23,910 bases of DNA from Chlorobium sp. (GCA_028278005.1 JANQFD010000008.1:1-23910), one strand, 5' to 3'. Positions 14,355 to 23,165 are shown, numbered from the stretch's first letter. Numbers and translations: made by a program. The notes: generated by a model not told the origin, from the letters alone.

Positions 14355-15743
14355 ATGCAAGAAGGTAAGATATCCCAAATCATCGGTCCTGTCGTTGATG
14401 TTGATTTCCCGGAAGGTGACCTGCCGGCAATTCTTGACGCACTGACCGTCACACGTCCTGACGGCACGAAACTTGTGCTTGAAACCCAGCAGCATCTCGG
14501 TGAAGAGCGTGTACGCACCATCTCCATGGAAGGAACAGACGGCCTTGTAAGAGGTACGACCGCTGTCAATACAGGGGAGCCTATTCAGGCACCTGTCGGC
14601 GAAAAAGTGCTCGGCAGAATGCTCAACGTGGTTGGTGATCCTATCGACGGCCTTGGTGAAGTCCAGAGCCAGAAATCCTACCCGATCCACAGGCCTACCC
14701 CCAAGTTCGAGGAACTGTCTACCAAATCCGAAATGTTCGAGACGGGCATTAAAGTCATCGACCTTCTTGAGCCATATTCCAGGGGCGGTAAGACCGGCTT
14801 GTTTGGAGGCGCCGGTGTCGGCAAGACTGTGTTGATCATGGAGCTTATCAACAATATCGCCAAGCAGCAGTCCGGATACAGCGTGTTCGCCGGTGTCGGT
14901 GAACGCACAAGGGAAGGAAACGATCTCTGGGAGGAGATGAAAGAGTCGGGTGTTATCGATAAAACCGCACTGGTCTTCGGCCAGATGAACGAACCGCCGG
15001 GAGCCCGTGCCCGTGTTGCCCTGACCGGATTGAGTATAGCCGAATATTTTCGTGACGAAGAGAACCGCGACGTGCTGCTGTTTATCGACAACATTTTCCG
15101 TTTCACCCAGGCTGGTTCAGAAGTATCGGCGCTGCTCGGACGTATGCCGAGTGCCGTAGGTTATCAGCCAACCCTCGGGACCGAAATGGGCGAGCTTCAA
15201 GACAGGATTGTATCAACGAAAAAAGGATCCGTCACTTCGGTTCAGGCTATTTATGTCCCGGCAGATGACCTTACCGATCCGGCTCCTGCGGCTGCGTTTA
15301 CTCACCTTGACGCAACCACGGTACTTTCCCGCTCTATATCAGAGCTTGGTATCTATCCCGCTGTTGACCCGCTTGATTCGACATCACGAATTCTCGACCC
15401 GAACATCGTCGGCGAGGAACACTATAACACAGCACAGGCTGTCAAAGTACTGCTGCAGCGTTATAAGGACCTTCAGGACATCATCGCGATTCTCGGTATG
15501 GATGAGCTGAGCGACGAGGATAAACTGACCGTTGCACGTGCACGAAAGATCCAGAGGTTCCTTTCCCAGCCGTTCTTTGTTGCCGAAGCATTCACCGGTC
15601 TTGAGGGGAAATACGTCAAACTCGAAGACACCATAAAAGGCTTCAACGAAATTATCGAAGGACGCCACGATGATCTGCCGGAAAACGCGTTCTACCTTGT
15701 CGGTACCATCGAGGAGGCTATTGAGAAAGCAAAAACCCTGTAA
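14355..15743 (+). CDS. atpD: F1Fo ATP synthase subunit beta
   Basis: 462 residues, full length. This is the catalytic subunit of F1 at the cytoplasmic face of the membrane: P-loop GGAGVGKT at 151-158, catalytic glutamate E183 in VGERTREGND, Walker B LLFIDNIFRF at 241-250, GSEVSALLGRMPSAVGYQPT, and the DELSDED motif that contacts gamma. It is followed after 15 bases by atpC, with no other atp genes here. That beta-epsilon two-gene operon apart from the remaining ATP synthase genes is the Chlorobium arrangement as I know it. There is no strong Shine-Dalgarno before ATG 14355. Confidence 0.99.
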   Translation: MQEGKISQIIGPVVDVDFPEGDLPAILDALTVTRPDGTKLVLETQQHLGEERVRTISMEGTDGLVRGTTAVNTGEPIQAPVGEKVLGRMLNVVGDPIDGLGEVQSQKSYPIHRPTPKFEELSTKSEMFETGIKVIDLLEPYSRGGKTGLFGGAGVGKTVLIMELINNIAKQQSGYSVFAGVGERTREGNDLWEEMKESGVIDKTALVFGQMNEPPGARARVALTGLSIAEYFRDEENRDVLLFIDNIFRFTQAGSEVSALLGRMPSAVGYQPTLGTEMGELQDRIVSTKKGSVTSVQAIYVPADDLTDPAPAAAFTHLDATTVLSRSISELGIYPAVDPLDSTSRILDPNIVGEEHYNTAQAVKVLLQRYKDLQDIIAILGMDELSDEDKLTVARARKIQRFLSQPFFVAEAFTGLEGKYVKLEDTIKGFNEIIEGRHDDLPENAFYLVGTIEEAIEKAKTL

Positions 15744-15758
15744 TATCATCCGAAAATC

Positions 15759-16025
15759 ATGGCTGTTTCAGAAAAAGCTTTTGCAATAGAGATCGTTACC
15801 CCGCAAAAACAGTTTTTTGCGGGAGAGGTAACAAGCATTCTTGCTCCGGGAAGAGATGGACTTTTCCAGGTGCTGAAAAACCATGCTCCTCTTGTTGCGG
15901 CGCTTAAAGGGGGGAAAGTAAAGCTGGAGCTTCCTGACAGCGGCGAAAAGACATTCACGATCGCCGACGGCTTTTTTGAAATGAGCGACAACAAAGCCAT
16001 ACTGCTTGCGGAAGATATTTCCTGA
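15759..16025 (+). CDS. atpC: F1Fo ATP synthase subunit epsilon, short form
   Basis: 88 residues covering only the N-terminal beta-sandwich domain (AIEIVTPQKQFFAGEV, LAPGRDGLFQVLKNHAPLV, FFEMSDNKAILLAED). Typical bacterial epsilon is 130-140 residues, with a C-terminal helical hairpin that inhibits ATP hydrolysis. That part is absent and the reading frame ends cleanly with a terminator following, so this is a natural short form rather than a truncation. Short epsilon subunits are known in green sulfur bacteria. It sits in the central stalk with gamma. Expected consequence: no epsilon C-domain latch on ATP hydrolysis. Confidence 0.97.
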   Translation: MAVSEKAFAIEIVTPQKQFFAGEVTSILAPGRDGLFQVLKNHAPLVAALKGGKVKLELPDSGEKTFTIADGFFEMSDNKAILLAEDIS

Positions 16026-16058
16026 CGCGAAAAACGGAAGCCGAAACTCGTTCTGAGA

Positions 16059-16103
16059 AACATCAGTGATACGCAACCACATACCGTGTCGCTGATGTTT
16101 TTT
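16059..16103 (+). terminator. Rho-independent terminator of atpDC
   Basis: Arms 16059-16073 and 16085-16099 pair over 15 positions (AACATCAG/CTGATGTT perfect, two G-T wobbles beyond) with an 11-base loop, and the T-run covers 16098-16103. It begins about 34 bases after the atpC stop. Confidence 0.85.
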
Positions 16104-16107
16104 GCTT

Positions 16108-17061
16108 ATGCCTATGCACACGCTGATTCCCAAAGCTCTCTGTCACGGGGACACCATAGGGCTCATCTCGCCTTCCTCGCCCTCTCCCGATCATGAAAAA
16201 ATCGGGCAGGCTGTCACCTATCTCGAAAAACTCGGCTACCGCGTCAAACCGGCCGATCATTTCAACTGCCATGGGGAATCCCGCCGTGAGCTCGACCGGC
16301 GAAAGCTTCACGATCTCCATAACATGTTTGCCGACAAATCGGTCAAGGCAATATTCTGCCTCAGGGGCGGTTCCGGCTCCACCAGGCTTCTCGAGGGCAT
16401 CGATTACAGGCTTGTTTCGCAAAATCCCAAAATCCTTGCAGGATACTCCGATATAACAGCCCTGTCGATAGCCCTCTATGCACAAACCGGCCTGGTGACA
16501 TTTTCGGGCCCCATGCTTGCAACCGAGCTCCACAATCCCAGCCCCTATACTGAAGCAAATTTCTGGAAAATACTTGAATCAACCTCTTCGACCCACCAGG
16601 CAGTCAATCATCCGGACCACCCTGTACGGGTCTACAGAGAAGGCTCCGTTTCGGGAACCCTGCTTGCCGGCAACCTGACCGTTTTTTCCTGTCTTGTGGG
16701 GACACCTTACCTGCCACCTATGCATGGGACACTTCCTCTCTTCGAAGACATCAATGAGGAACCCTACCGCATCGACAGGCTCCTTTCGCATTTTTATAAC
16801 GCAGGTCTCCTGCAGAGATGCGCCGGCCTGCTTTTCGGACAGTTCAGCAGAAAAGCAATGGACTTTGACTGCAAGCACCCGCTTGCAGACATTCTGCACT
16901 ACTACACCGAAATAACAGCGCCTGCTATGCCGGTGATCGCCGGGCTTTCATACGGACATATCGATGACCTGCTGACCGTCCCCGTCGGAGCCGTCTGCAC
17001 TCTCCATGCAAGCAAGGGAGAGCTTTCACTCGGGATACCTCCTGCTGTTTCAGGTGACTGA
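16108..17061 (+). CDS. ldcA: LD-carboxypeptidase (peptidase S66 family)
   Basis: 317 residues from ATG 16108 (ATG 16114 also possible). S66 enzymes cleave the terminal D-Ala from L,D-linked tetrapeptides during cytoplasmic peptidoglycan recycling, or act on related peptides. The Ser-Glu-His catalytic set is visible: S114 in AGYSDITAL, E213 in LFEDINEEPYRIDRLL and H284 in SYGHIDDLLT; the N-terminal GDTIGLISPSSP and LRGGSGSTRLL segments are also typical. No signal peptide. The start lies 4 bases after the T-run of the preceding terminator with no Shine-Dalgarno between, so its expression signals are unclear. Confidence 0.93.
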   Translation: MPMHTLIPKALCHGDTIGLISPSSPSPDHEKIGQAVTYLEKLGYRVKPADHFNCHGESRRELDRRKLHDLHNMFADKSVKAIFCLRGGSGSTRLLEGIDYRLVSQNPKILAGYSDITALSIALYAQTGLVTFSGPMLATELHNPSPYTEANFWKILESTSSTHQAVNHPDHPVRVYREGSVSGTLLAGNLTVFSCLVGTPYLPPMHGTLPLFEDINEEPYRIDRLLSHFYNAGLLQRCAGLLFGQFSRKAMDFDCKHPLADILHYYTEITAPAMPVIAGLSYGHIDDLLTVPVGAVCTLHASKGELSLGIPPAVSGD

Positions 17062-17150
17062 ATTCGGGACCCGCCTTTACGATCTTTTCCGATTTTATTA
17101 CATTTTTTTATGGACCACACCGTACCGACCCATGTAAAGATTCATATGCT

Positions 17151-17456
17151 ATGTTAAGTCTCTGGCAGGCATCCCAAAGCGGAGAGCAAACCGAAACCGC
17201 TCCACAAGACACTCTCAGCGATACCCTCGACGCATACAGGGTTGTACTCTTCAATGACGATGTTCATACCTTTGACGAAGTGATCTTTCAGATCATAAAG
17301 GCGATTCGGTGCACAAGGTCAAAGGCTGAAAAACATACATGGGAAGTTCATACAAAAGGCCGCTCCATCATCTACGCCGGAACACTGCCCGCCTGCCTGA
17401 AAGTCAGTTCCATCCTCGAGGAGATCGACCTCAAAACCGAAATACAGACCGGTTAG
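17151..17456 (+). CDS. clpS: ATP-dependent Clp protease adaptor ClpS
   Basis: 101 residues. A flexible N-terminus of about 28 residues precedes the ClpS core: YRVVLFNDDVHTFDEVI at 29-45 with N35-D36-D37, which grips the substrate alpha-amino group, then a helix and WEVHTKGRSIIYAG with H67. ClpS delivers N-degron substrates to ClpAP. Length and motif spacing fit the family, though the second half (PACLKVSSILEEIDLKTEI) is a divergent version. Weak ribosome-binding site. It lies 89 bases after ldcA, on the same strand. Confidence 0.9.
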   Translation: MLSLWQASQSGEQTETAPQDTLSDTLDAYRVVLFNDDVHTFDEVIFQIIKAIRCTRSKAEKHTWEVHTKGRSIIYAGTLPACLKVSSILEEIDLKTEIQTG

Positions 17457-17462
17457 TTTTTC
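17445..17462 (+). terminator. Possible weak terminator at clpS end
   Basis: The arm CGGTT just after the clpS stop region can pair with AACCG about 10 bases earlier, followed by AGTTTTTC. The stem is only 5 bases and overlaps the end of the gene. Confidence 0.2.
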
Positions 17463-17465
17463 TTA

Positions 17466-17618
17466 CTACTCTGGCCCATCACTATCAGACAACATCCTGA
17501 CAAACAGACCTGGTTGCCTGCCCTCCCTGTTCTTGCAACTCACCTCCTTGAAGTAGTTCACACCAAACGCAAATATTTCGTCATTATTACTTGCCCCTGA
17601 CCTTGAAGTTCTACTATA
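17466..17618 (-). pseudogene. Start-less reading frame, possible gene or repeat remnant
   Basis: Between clpS and the patatin gene the reverse strand stays open for about 50 codons, ending at TAG 17468-17466. It contains protein-like text such as AFGVNYFKEVSCKNREGRQP but no upstream start before a TAA. It may be the tail of a decayed gene or a dispersed repeat. I do not recognise it and assign no function. Confidence 0.25.
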
Positions 17619-17663
17619 TTACTTTATTATTCTGCCATTGCTCCTGAAAACCTCAGCTCTACC

Positions 17664-17670
17664 AAGGAGA
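17664..17670 (+). promoter_or_regulatory. Ribosome-binding site of the patatin-like gene
   Basis: AAGGAGA 5 bases before ATG 17676 fixes the start of the first half of the split gene. The second half has no comparable site. Confidence 0.7.
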
Positions 17671-17675
17671 ACCCC

Positions 17676-19295
17676 ATGAGCCCGAACGCTCCCCAAGAGG
17701 AAGAAAGAATAACCAAGGAAATCCGATTCGCAGTCGTCATGTACGGAGGGGTTTCCCTCGCAATTTACATGAACGGTATCGCTCAGGAACTACTGAGCAT
17801 GGTAAATGCGACTTCAGAAAATGCTTGGGATAAAGAAACAAAAAAGTACTCTGCAAACCAGAAAGGAACGTCATCGGTTTACTGCAAAATTGCGAATGAT
17901 CTTCAAGAAAATCACAAGGCGAATTTCCGCCATCGTTTTGTAGTCGACATCATTTCCGGTACTTCCGCAGGCGGCATAAACGGTGTTTGCCTTGCAAAAG
18001 GCCTTGTGCGCGGGCTTGATGACCTTAAGGCTCTGGAAAAAATGTGGCTTGATGAAGGAGACCTTAGCAAGCTTCTCAATGATAAAGGCTCAGACCTTGA
18101 CCTGTTCTGCTCAAAGGAACCGAAAACATCACTGCTCAACAGCCAGAAAATGTATGCAAAGCTTCTCGAGGCCTTCAAAAATATGGAAGATTCGGCCGAA
18201 AAGAAAAGAGCCAAAGAGAAGAGCGATAAGCCGGAGAGTCTTGTCGATTCACTTGAGCTGTTTGTCACGGCAACTGACCTTCGAGGGCTGCAGCATCGGA
18301 TTGAACTGAGCGACGGGGACGCACACGAGCATGCTTATAAACATGTTTTCCCCTTCAAATTCCGCCGCTCTGAAGAGCCAAATCATTTTACCGGAGAACA
18401 TGATCCGTTGCTAGCGTTTGCTTCACGGTGCACATCATCTTTCCCAACAGCTTTCGAACCAGTCAAGCTTGCGGATATCTATCCTTTACTGAAGAAAGAG
18501 GAGCGTCAGATATTCACAGACAATTTGAAGAAAAAATGGAGTGACGAGTTTTTCAGAGATTATACCAAAGCGAAAAGCGACACTACAATTGAAGAAAGAC
18601 AATTTGCTGATGGCGGTTATCTGGACAACAAGCCTTTTGGCCATGCAATTAAAGCAATTCATGAAAGAGAATCCGATTGTCCACTTGAGCGGAAGCTCCT
18701 CTTTATTGATCCGGCGCCTGAATCGAAAAAAACCAAACAAAAACAAAACGAGATCTCTTTCATAGAAAACACAAAACTGGCCACCCTTGATCTACCTAGC
18801 TATGAAACTATTCGAGAAGAGATCAATTTCTCACAAAAACGAAACAGCTGGATCAATTCAACAAATCAGATACTTGAAACCCTCAGACCTATCAATAGAC
18901 AAAGACTCAACACCATTATCCTGGAAAAGTATTTGCTCTATTCGAAGCAAAAAATAGAACGTACCACTTTTGCACAGAAAAAAGCGGAAAAGACAAACAA
19001 AGAAACAGATATACAAGAAATCCGGCAATACATCGAGAGCCTTGATTTGGGAAGTCAACCCTTTACTTATATGAAAACAGCTTCCTTATTGCCTTTCATG
19101 GATCCCAATCTGCGCTTCTTCACCATATTACCAAACAACGACAATACATTTCAGGATTCATTTTTAGAAAAACTCGTGGACCCCTTAAAAAGGGATGCTA
19201 TCGATCAAGATATTTTTGAATGCCTTCGTTTTCCAAACAAGGACATGAAGGAGATGGTTATCCTCCATTCCATTATGCAAAAATCGAAAAAATAA
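17676..19295 (+). CDS. Patatin-like phospholipase, N-terminal part of a frameshifted gene
   Basis: 539 residues. The patatin lipase fold is at 15-320: oxyanion-hole Gly segment YGGVSLAIYMNG at 23-34, nucleophile S97 in GTSAGG, and catalytic aspartate D312 in FADGGYLDNKPF. This Ser-Asp dyad normally hydrolyses acyl esters of phospholipids. The early oxyanion loop plus the long insert before DGG fits the 'patatin-related protein' family (patatin + DUF3376, TIGR03607 type) rather than short CapV-like patatins. The frame stops at TAA 19293-19295, and the expected DUF3376 part continues in another frame, so this is probably the first half of one ~1,190-residue protein. Good ribosome-binding site. 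AT-richer than the atp block by eye. Confidence 0.88.
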   Translation: MSPNAPQEEERITKEIRFAVVMYGGVSLAIYMNGIAQELLSMVNATSENAWDKETKKYSANQKGTSSVYCKIANDLQENHKANFRHRFVVDIISGTSAGGINGVCLAKGLVRGLDDLKALEKMWLDEGDLSKLLNDKGSDLDLFCSKEPKTSLLNSQKMYAKLLEAFKNMEDSAEKKRAKEKSDKPESLVDSLELFVTATDLRGLQHRIELSDGDAHEHAYKHVFPFKFRRSEEPNHFTGEHDPLLAFASRCTSSFPTAFEPVKLADIYPLLKKEERQIFTDNLKKKWSDEFFRDYTKAKSDTTIEERQFADGGYLDNKPFGHAIKAIHERESDCPLERKLLFIDPAPESKKTKQKQNEISFIENTKLATLDLPSYETIREEINFSQKRNSWINSTNQILETLRPINRQRLNTIILEKYLLYSKQKIERTTFAQKKAEKTNKETDIQEIRQYIESLDLGSQPFTYMKTASLLPFMDPNLRFFTILPNNDNTFQDSFLEKLVDPLKRDAIDQDIFECLRFPNKDMKEMVILHSIMQKSKK

Positions 19296-21235
19296 CTGAC
19301 TTTATCACACTCGTCATCAGCAGGGCCTTAAATATAAAAGAGCAGTCTGCTGATCACCAAGCCATTCGCATACTTGTAGACAAATGGCGAAAATCAACAT
19401 TCCTTCCTGAAAAAATCAAGAAGAAAAAAACAGAAAACATCTTTATCGAACATTATGACATTGATTTCCATATAAGGCGCCTCATCTACCTTCGCAAGCT
19501 TCTTGAAGACAGCCTTTTGTCAGGTTTCGACCTGGAAGGCGAAAAAGAGGGCAAACCCGGCAACAATATTGAAGCACAAAATCTTCATAAAACCATAGTC
19601 AACTCCCTTAAAGGGCTTTACCGCATTAAAAATAAGCTGCTTCTTTACGGAAACAAGAATCCCCTGGCCAATCCCATTAACTCGCTAACGAATACGCTGA
19701 AGAGAAAGAACGTCGCGCTAAGCGAGATATATCGAAATCTAAGTAAAGAACACAGCTCAAAATCCCTCTTTGATGATTTTGGCTCCCTCATCGAACAGGC
19801 GGTTCCTGAAAGATGTGTTGCAGACTTTGAGCGCGATTTCAACTCACTGATGACCAGAATCAGCAACTTAATTCATCAGGGAGTGCCGGAAGAGAAACTG
19901 AAAGGAACTGATGCAATAAATAAAGAGATTGAAACAGCAATCAATAAATTTTCCATATCAGACCTTATCACTGCTGTTTATCTTCTTTTTCTATACCAGT
20001 ATGGCTATGACCTTCATGAAATAACAACTTTTCAGCTATTCGCAGGTGGGGAATATGGAGAAGGAACCAATATCGATATACATAGGATCAGCCCGCTGGA
20101 TGCAACCAACCTGTGGGATGATGAGAATAATCATAAAGCAAAACTTGCAGGAATCTCTTTAGGTGCTTTTGGTGGATTCCTGGACAGGGAGTGGCGCAGA
20201 AATGATATTATGTGGGGCAGACTGGACGGCGCAGAACGACTTATCACAGCATTACTGCCTGGAGAACAGCATCAGAAAAAGCGAGAAGATTTTATTGATC
20301 GGGCTCACTGGCATATTCTCGATGAATCAATTAGAGACTGGGTTGATGAATTACAATGCTCTCGCTTTAAATCGACGCGGGCTCAAGAGCAATACGAAAC
20401 GCTAGTCGATATCCAAAAGGTTCTCCATTCCTCTGAAGACAAAAATACTGACTCACCCAAGAAAGGAGAGAATAAAGATGAAAGAGCGATCCAGAGGAAA
20501 GGCCCCTTAAAGTGTTTAGGTGAACGGATAGCAAACATGTTCAAACAGTCTAATCCTGACCCCACATTAAAGAATAATAAGGCTGCTAAAACCAGTGATG
20601 ATAAACCGTATAAAGAACCGAAATGGAAAAACGACTTTAAGCATGCTTATGACTTTCATAGGGAGATGGAACCTGAACCCAGCCTGCGATATCTTGGACG
20701 GGCTTCGGGTATAGTATCATCAATGATAGACGGGCTTGAAGAAGGTGCCGGCATTACAAAAAAAATCAGCAGTTACCTTAGAAAGTTGAATACGATATTG
20801 CTTGCCATGCTTGATTTTTCAACACCTAAAACTTTCAAGGGGGTGCTCTTTGGCTACTGGATGCACCTGCTTGTCTTGGTCTCGATTGTCATAATTACTG
20901 GCAGTTATCTCGTAGAAAAAATTAACAGTAAGTTACAAATTCAATCATTTTGGGATTTTGGACTGGCACTCCTCAGCATAAGCCTGATTATTCTCATCTT
21001 TAAGCGTTTCCTCACAACAAATGTGCATAAAATAACTTGCAGGAGATCCATTCGATGGCTGACCAGCATCATTATCTTTATCTCATTATTCGGCCTGTTC
21101 TTTGTACTGATTGCTCTCTACGATACTGTTCTTAACCATGGAAATGATTTTTTATCTGCTTTTGGCAATGCGTTTAGCCACTCATGGAAAAAAGTGACCC
21201 ACCCTATTGTAGAGTATATTAATAATCTGTTTTAA
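19220..21235 (+). CDS. DUF3376-like C-terminal part of the split patatin protein, with membrane tail
   Basis: Open frame in the -1 register relative to the patatin half, 671 codons from its first ATG. A stop immediately precedes that ATG, so any frame change must occur within 19220-19295. The segment ISPLDATNLWDD followed by LGAFGGFLDREWRRND and MWGRLDGAERLI (about 290-342) is the DUF3376 signature of long patatin proteins. About 540-640 has three hydrophobic helices near the C-terminus, which would anchor the protein in a membrane. There is no Shine-Dalgarno at ATG 19220, so independent translation is unlikely. Either a mutated gene, a sequencing slip or a -1 recoding event; a run of six A (19287-19292) lies just before the zero-frame stop. 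Confidence 0.8.
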   Translation: MPSFSKQGHEGDGYPPFHYAKIEKITDFITLVISRALNIKEQSADHQAIRILVDKWRKSTFLPEKIKKKKTENIFIEHYDIDFHIRRLIYLRKLLEDSLLSGFDLEGEKEGKPGNNIEAQNLHKTIVNSLKGLYRIKNKLLLYGNKNPLANPINSLTNTLKRKNVALSEIYRNLSKEHSSKSLFDDFGSLIEQAVPERCVADFERDFNSLMTRISNLIHQGVPEEKLKGTDAINKEIETAINKFSISDLITAVYLLFLYQYGYDLHEITTFQLFAGGEYGEGTNIDIHRISPLDATNLWDDENNHKAKLAGISLGAFGGFLDREWRRNDIMWGRLDGAERLITALLPGEQHQKKREDFIDRAHWHILDESIRDWVDELQCSRFKSTRAQEQYETLVDIQKVLHSSEDKNTDSPKKGENKDERAIQRKGPLKCLGERIANMFKQSNPDPTLKNNKAAKTSDDKPYKEPKWKNDFKHAYDFHREMEPEPSLRYLGRASGIVSSMIDGLEEGAGITKKISSYLRKLNTILLAMLDFSTPKTFKGVLFGYWMHLLVLVSIVIITGSYLVEKINSKLQIQSFWDFGLALLSISLIILIFKRFLTTNVHKITCRRSIRWLTSIIIFISLFGLFFVLIALYDTVLNHGNDFLSAFGNAFSHSWKKVTHPIVEYINNLF

Positions 21236-21248
21236 GAATGCTGACAGC

Positions 21249-21842
21249 ATGCCCAATCATCCGGACATATTTCCTGAAGCCGAATTCGGCCGCCAGAAAA
21301 AACACCTTTTAATTTTCATCGGCATAGCCCTGATCATCTTGGTAATCATGACAATACTGGACCATTTGCTTGCCAACTCCAGCATCTCCGGTCAGAAATA
21401 CGGGATCGTTCCTTATGAACTGGCTTGGGATAAGAAGACTGCTGAATCTATCATCACATCTTGGGGAGAACAAGGCAAGGGCTATGCCTTGCTCAACCTT
21501 GGTTTTGATTTTCTTTTTATAGCCTCATATGCTGCAGCGCTGTGGCAGTTCTGCCGAGTCCTCTCATACTGCCTGCACCACACCCAGCCATTACTGTCAA
21601 AAGCGGGCACTATCCTTTCAAAGCTTGTTCTGGTTGCTGCTGGGCTCGATGTTTTTGAAAACATATTACTGATCGTGATGCTGCAGTCGTCACCATCCGA
21701 TATCATGGCGCTGTCAGCGTCACTTGCTGCCTCGGGTAAATTTATCCTGATCATTTTATCCCTTGTCTATGTTTTCACCGGTAACGTGGCCATGATACTC
21801 AATACGGTTTGCGGCCCCCCCAATCAAAAAATAGACACATAA
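21249..21842 (+). CDS. Small four-helix membrane protein, unknown function
   Basis: 197 residues, not recognised. Four hydrophobic stretches are visible: about 18-42, 80-105, 115-140 and 155-182, with short polar N- and C-termini. No signal peptide or enzyme motif; a few acidic residues lie at helix ends (LDHLL, FDFLF, LDVFEN). It starts 13 bases after the stop of the patatin/DUF3376 frame and is probably co-transcribed, so it may work with that membrane-tailed lipase. A role such as immunity or accessory protein is speculation. Confidence 0.7.
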   Translation: MPNHPDIFPEAEFGRQKKHLLIFIGIALIILVIMTILDHLLANSSISGQKYGIVPYELAWDKKTAESIITSWGEQGKGYALLNLGFDFLFIASYAAALWQFCRVLSYCLHHTQPLLSKAGTILSKLVLVAAGLDVFENILLIVMLQSSPSDIMALSASLAASGKFILIILSLVYVFTGNVAMILNTVCGPPNQKIDT

Positions 21843-21893
21843 GCTTTCGACTTGGATCACTTTTAAAGGCTCAACGCCTGAAACGGCAAGGTC

Positions 21894-23165
21894 TCAGTAT
21901 TTAAACTCAAGCCCAAGTATAACAAGGTCAATTTTTTGAGCTGCCACTGGGGTATCTCCTCTTTTATACTCCAGTGTCATACCGGCATTCTCACTTAGCC
22001 ACCAGGTTGCGTATGTACTAAATAAATCCGAGTATCCCCCTTGACCGGACAATGCCTCAAAGAATTGATATGAAGCTCCTATATCGAGAGATTTGAGATA
22101 TTCTTCGCCCATACGAAAATCGAGAGCCGCCTGTCCACCCAGACGAAACCAGTCATCCCCTTCCTGCCGTGTCGTATGGATACCCCTTTTTGCTGTTTCA
22201 CTGTAATCAACTCTAGGAATAACTCGTAACTGGTATTGTAATCCACTGGACGAGACATTCTGAAACCCTCCCAAATATAGTTTGGATCCGAATAAATAAC
22301 CTACGTATTCAGCAGAAGCCTCCATACCATAGATTTCGTGACGAAAATTAAAATCCGTCTGAAAATATGGTTTTGCCTTTACTATCCACAGGCGACTGAA
22401 ACCACGATCACCTGCAGCACTGATATTCTCTTCATAAGTACCGGTCATTTTTTTACCTCCCGGAGAAATATAAACAATGACAGGCAGGCTAAATGCCAGT
22501 TCGTTGACCTCATATTCTCCTTTGCCCTCATGTTCTGCAAGATTCCAGACTAACACAGGAGTTATTTCAAATTCAGTTGACTTACCCTGCCCATGTTGGA
22601 AGAATAATTTTACAGGGTAACCAAGAGCACCTTGTGTGTTCCATGCTCCACCGCCATCGATCAGGTGGTTATTTGAAAACCCTACTGAAGCCCCTTTTGC
22701 ATTCCTCAATGCTTTAGTAAGCTCAGGGGCACTTTTGCGCAGACGTATTGGACCAAGACTCCCTTTATCTCCATTTTCATCTAATGGTTTTGCAACGGTC
22801 ACTCCGGTAATTTTTTTCCATCCCGACGTCTTTTGGTCATCTCTTTTTTTAGCAATCGCCAGGGAATCAAGTTCCTGCCACGTCCATGGCGCATCATGAC
22901 CGGTTTCTGACTGCAGATCATCAAGATCATCCTGCATAGCAGAAACAAGCATGCCAATGTCAAGGCTCAATTGACCGGGAGCCAATAATTTTGACAACGG
23001 CTTGTCATCGCGGTAGGCCAGATAAAGAGCCGCCTCGTGCTCTTCTAATCTCTCGTCTGCTCCGGCAAAGCTCTTTGCAGAAACATTTTCAGAAGCTTCG
23101 GTTGTTGCCCCCAAGAAGGAGAAAGCAAAAACAGCAGAGCAGGCAAGCACAAAAAAGTTTTTCAT
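21894..23165 (-). CDS. Probable outer-membrane beta-barrel protein, unknown function
   Basis: 423 residues. An N-terminal signal peptide (MKNFFVLACSAVFAFSFLG, cleavage near TEA-SE) precedes a charged region at 30-90 and then many alternating, aromatic-rich strands (WRLGG-like, FRHEIYGMEASAEYVGYLFG, LDIGASYQFF, TLEYKRGD), ending in ...LGLEFKY with a terminal aromatic, as outer-membrane barrels do. No family recognised. It follows a small basic protein gene by 23 bases on the same strand and converges on the membrane-protein gene across about 50 bases. It could be a porin or surface protein of the accessory block. Confidence 0.72.
   Translation of the reverse strand: MKNFFVLACSAVFAFSFLGATTEASENVSAKSFAGADERLEEHEAALYLAYRDDKPLSKLLAPGQLSLDIGMLVSAMQDDLDDLQSETGHDAPWTWQELDSLAIAKKRDDQKTSGWKKITGVTVAKPLDENGDKGSLGPIRLRKSAPELTKALRNAKGASVGFSNNHLIDGGGAWNTQGALGYPVKLFFQHGQGKSTEFEITPVLVWNLAEHEGKGEYEVNELAFSLPVIVYISPGGKKMTGTYEENISAAGDRGFSRLWIVKAKPYFQTDFNFRHEIYGMEASAEYVGYLFGSKLYLGGFQNVSSSGLQYQLRVIPRVDYSETAKRGIHTTRQEGDDWFRLGGQAALDFRMGEEYLKSLDIGASYQFFEALSGQGGYSDLFSTYATWWLSENAGMTLEYKRGDTPVAAQKIDLVILGLEFKY

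Noticed and set aside
17676..19295. Interpretation as a CBASS CapV-type effector
   Set aside because: No cyclase, HORMA or other CBASS gene is nearby, and the long patatin + DUF3376 layout differs from CapV.
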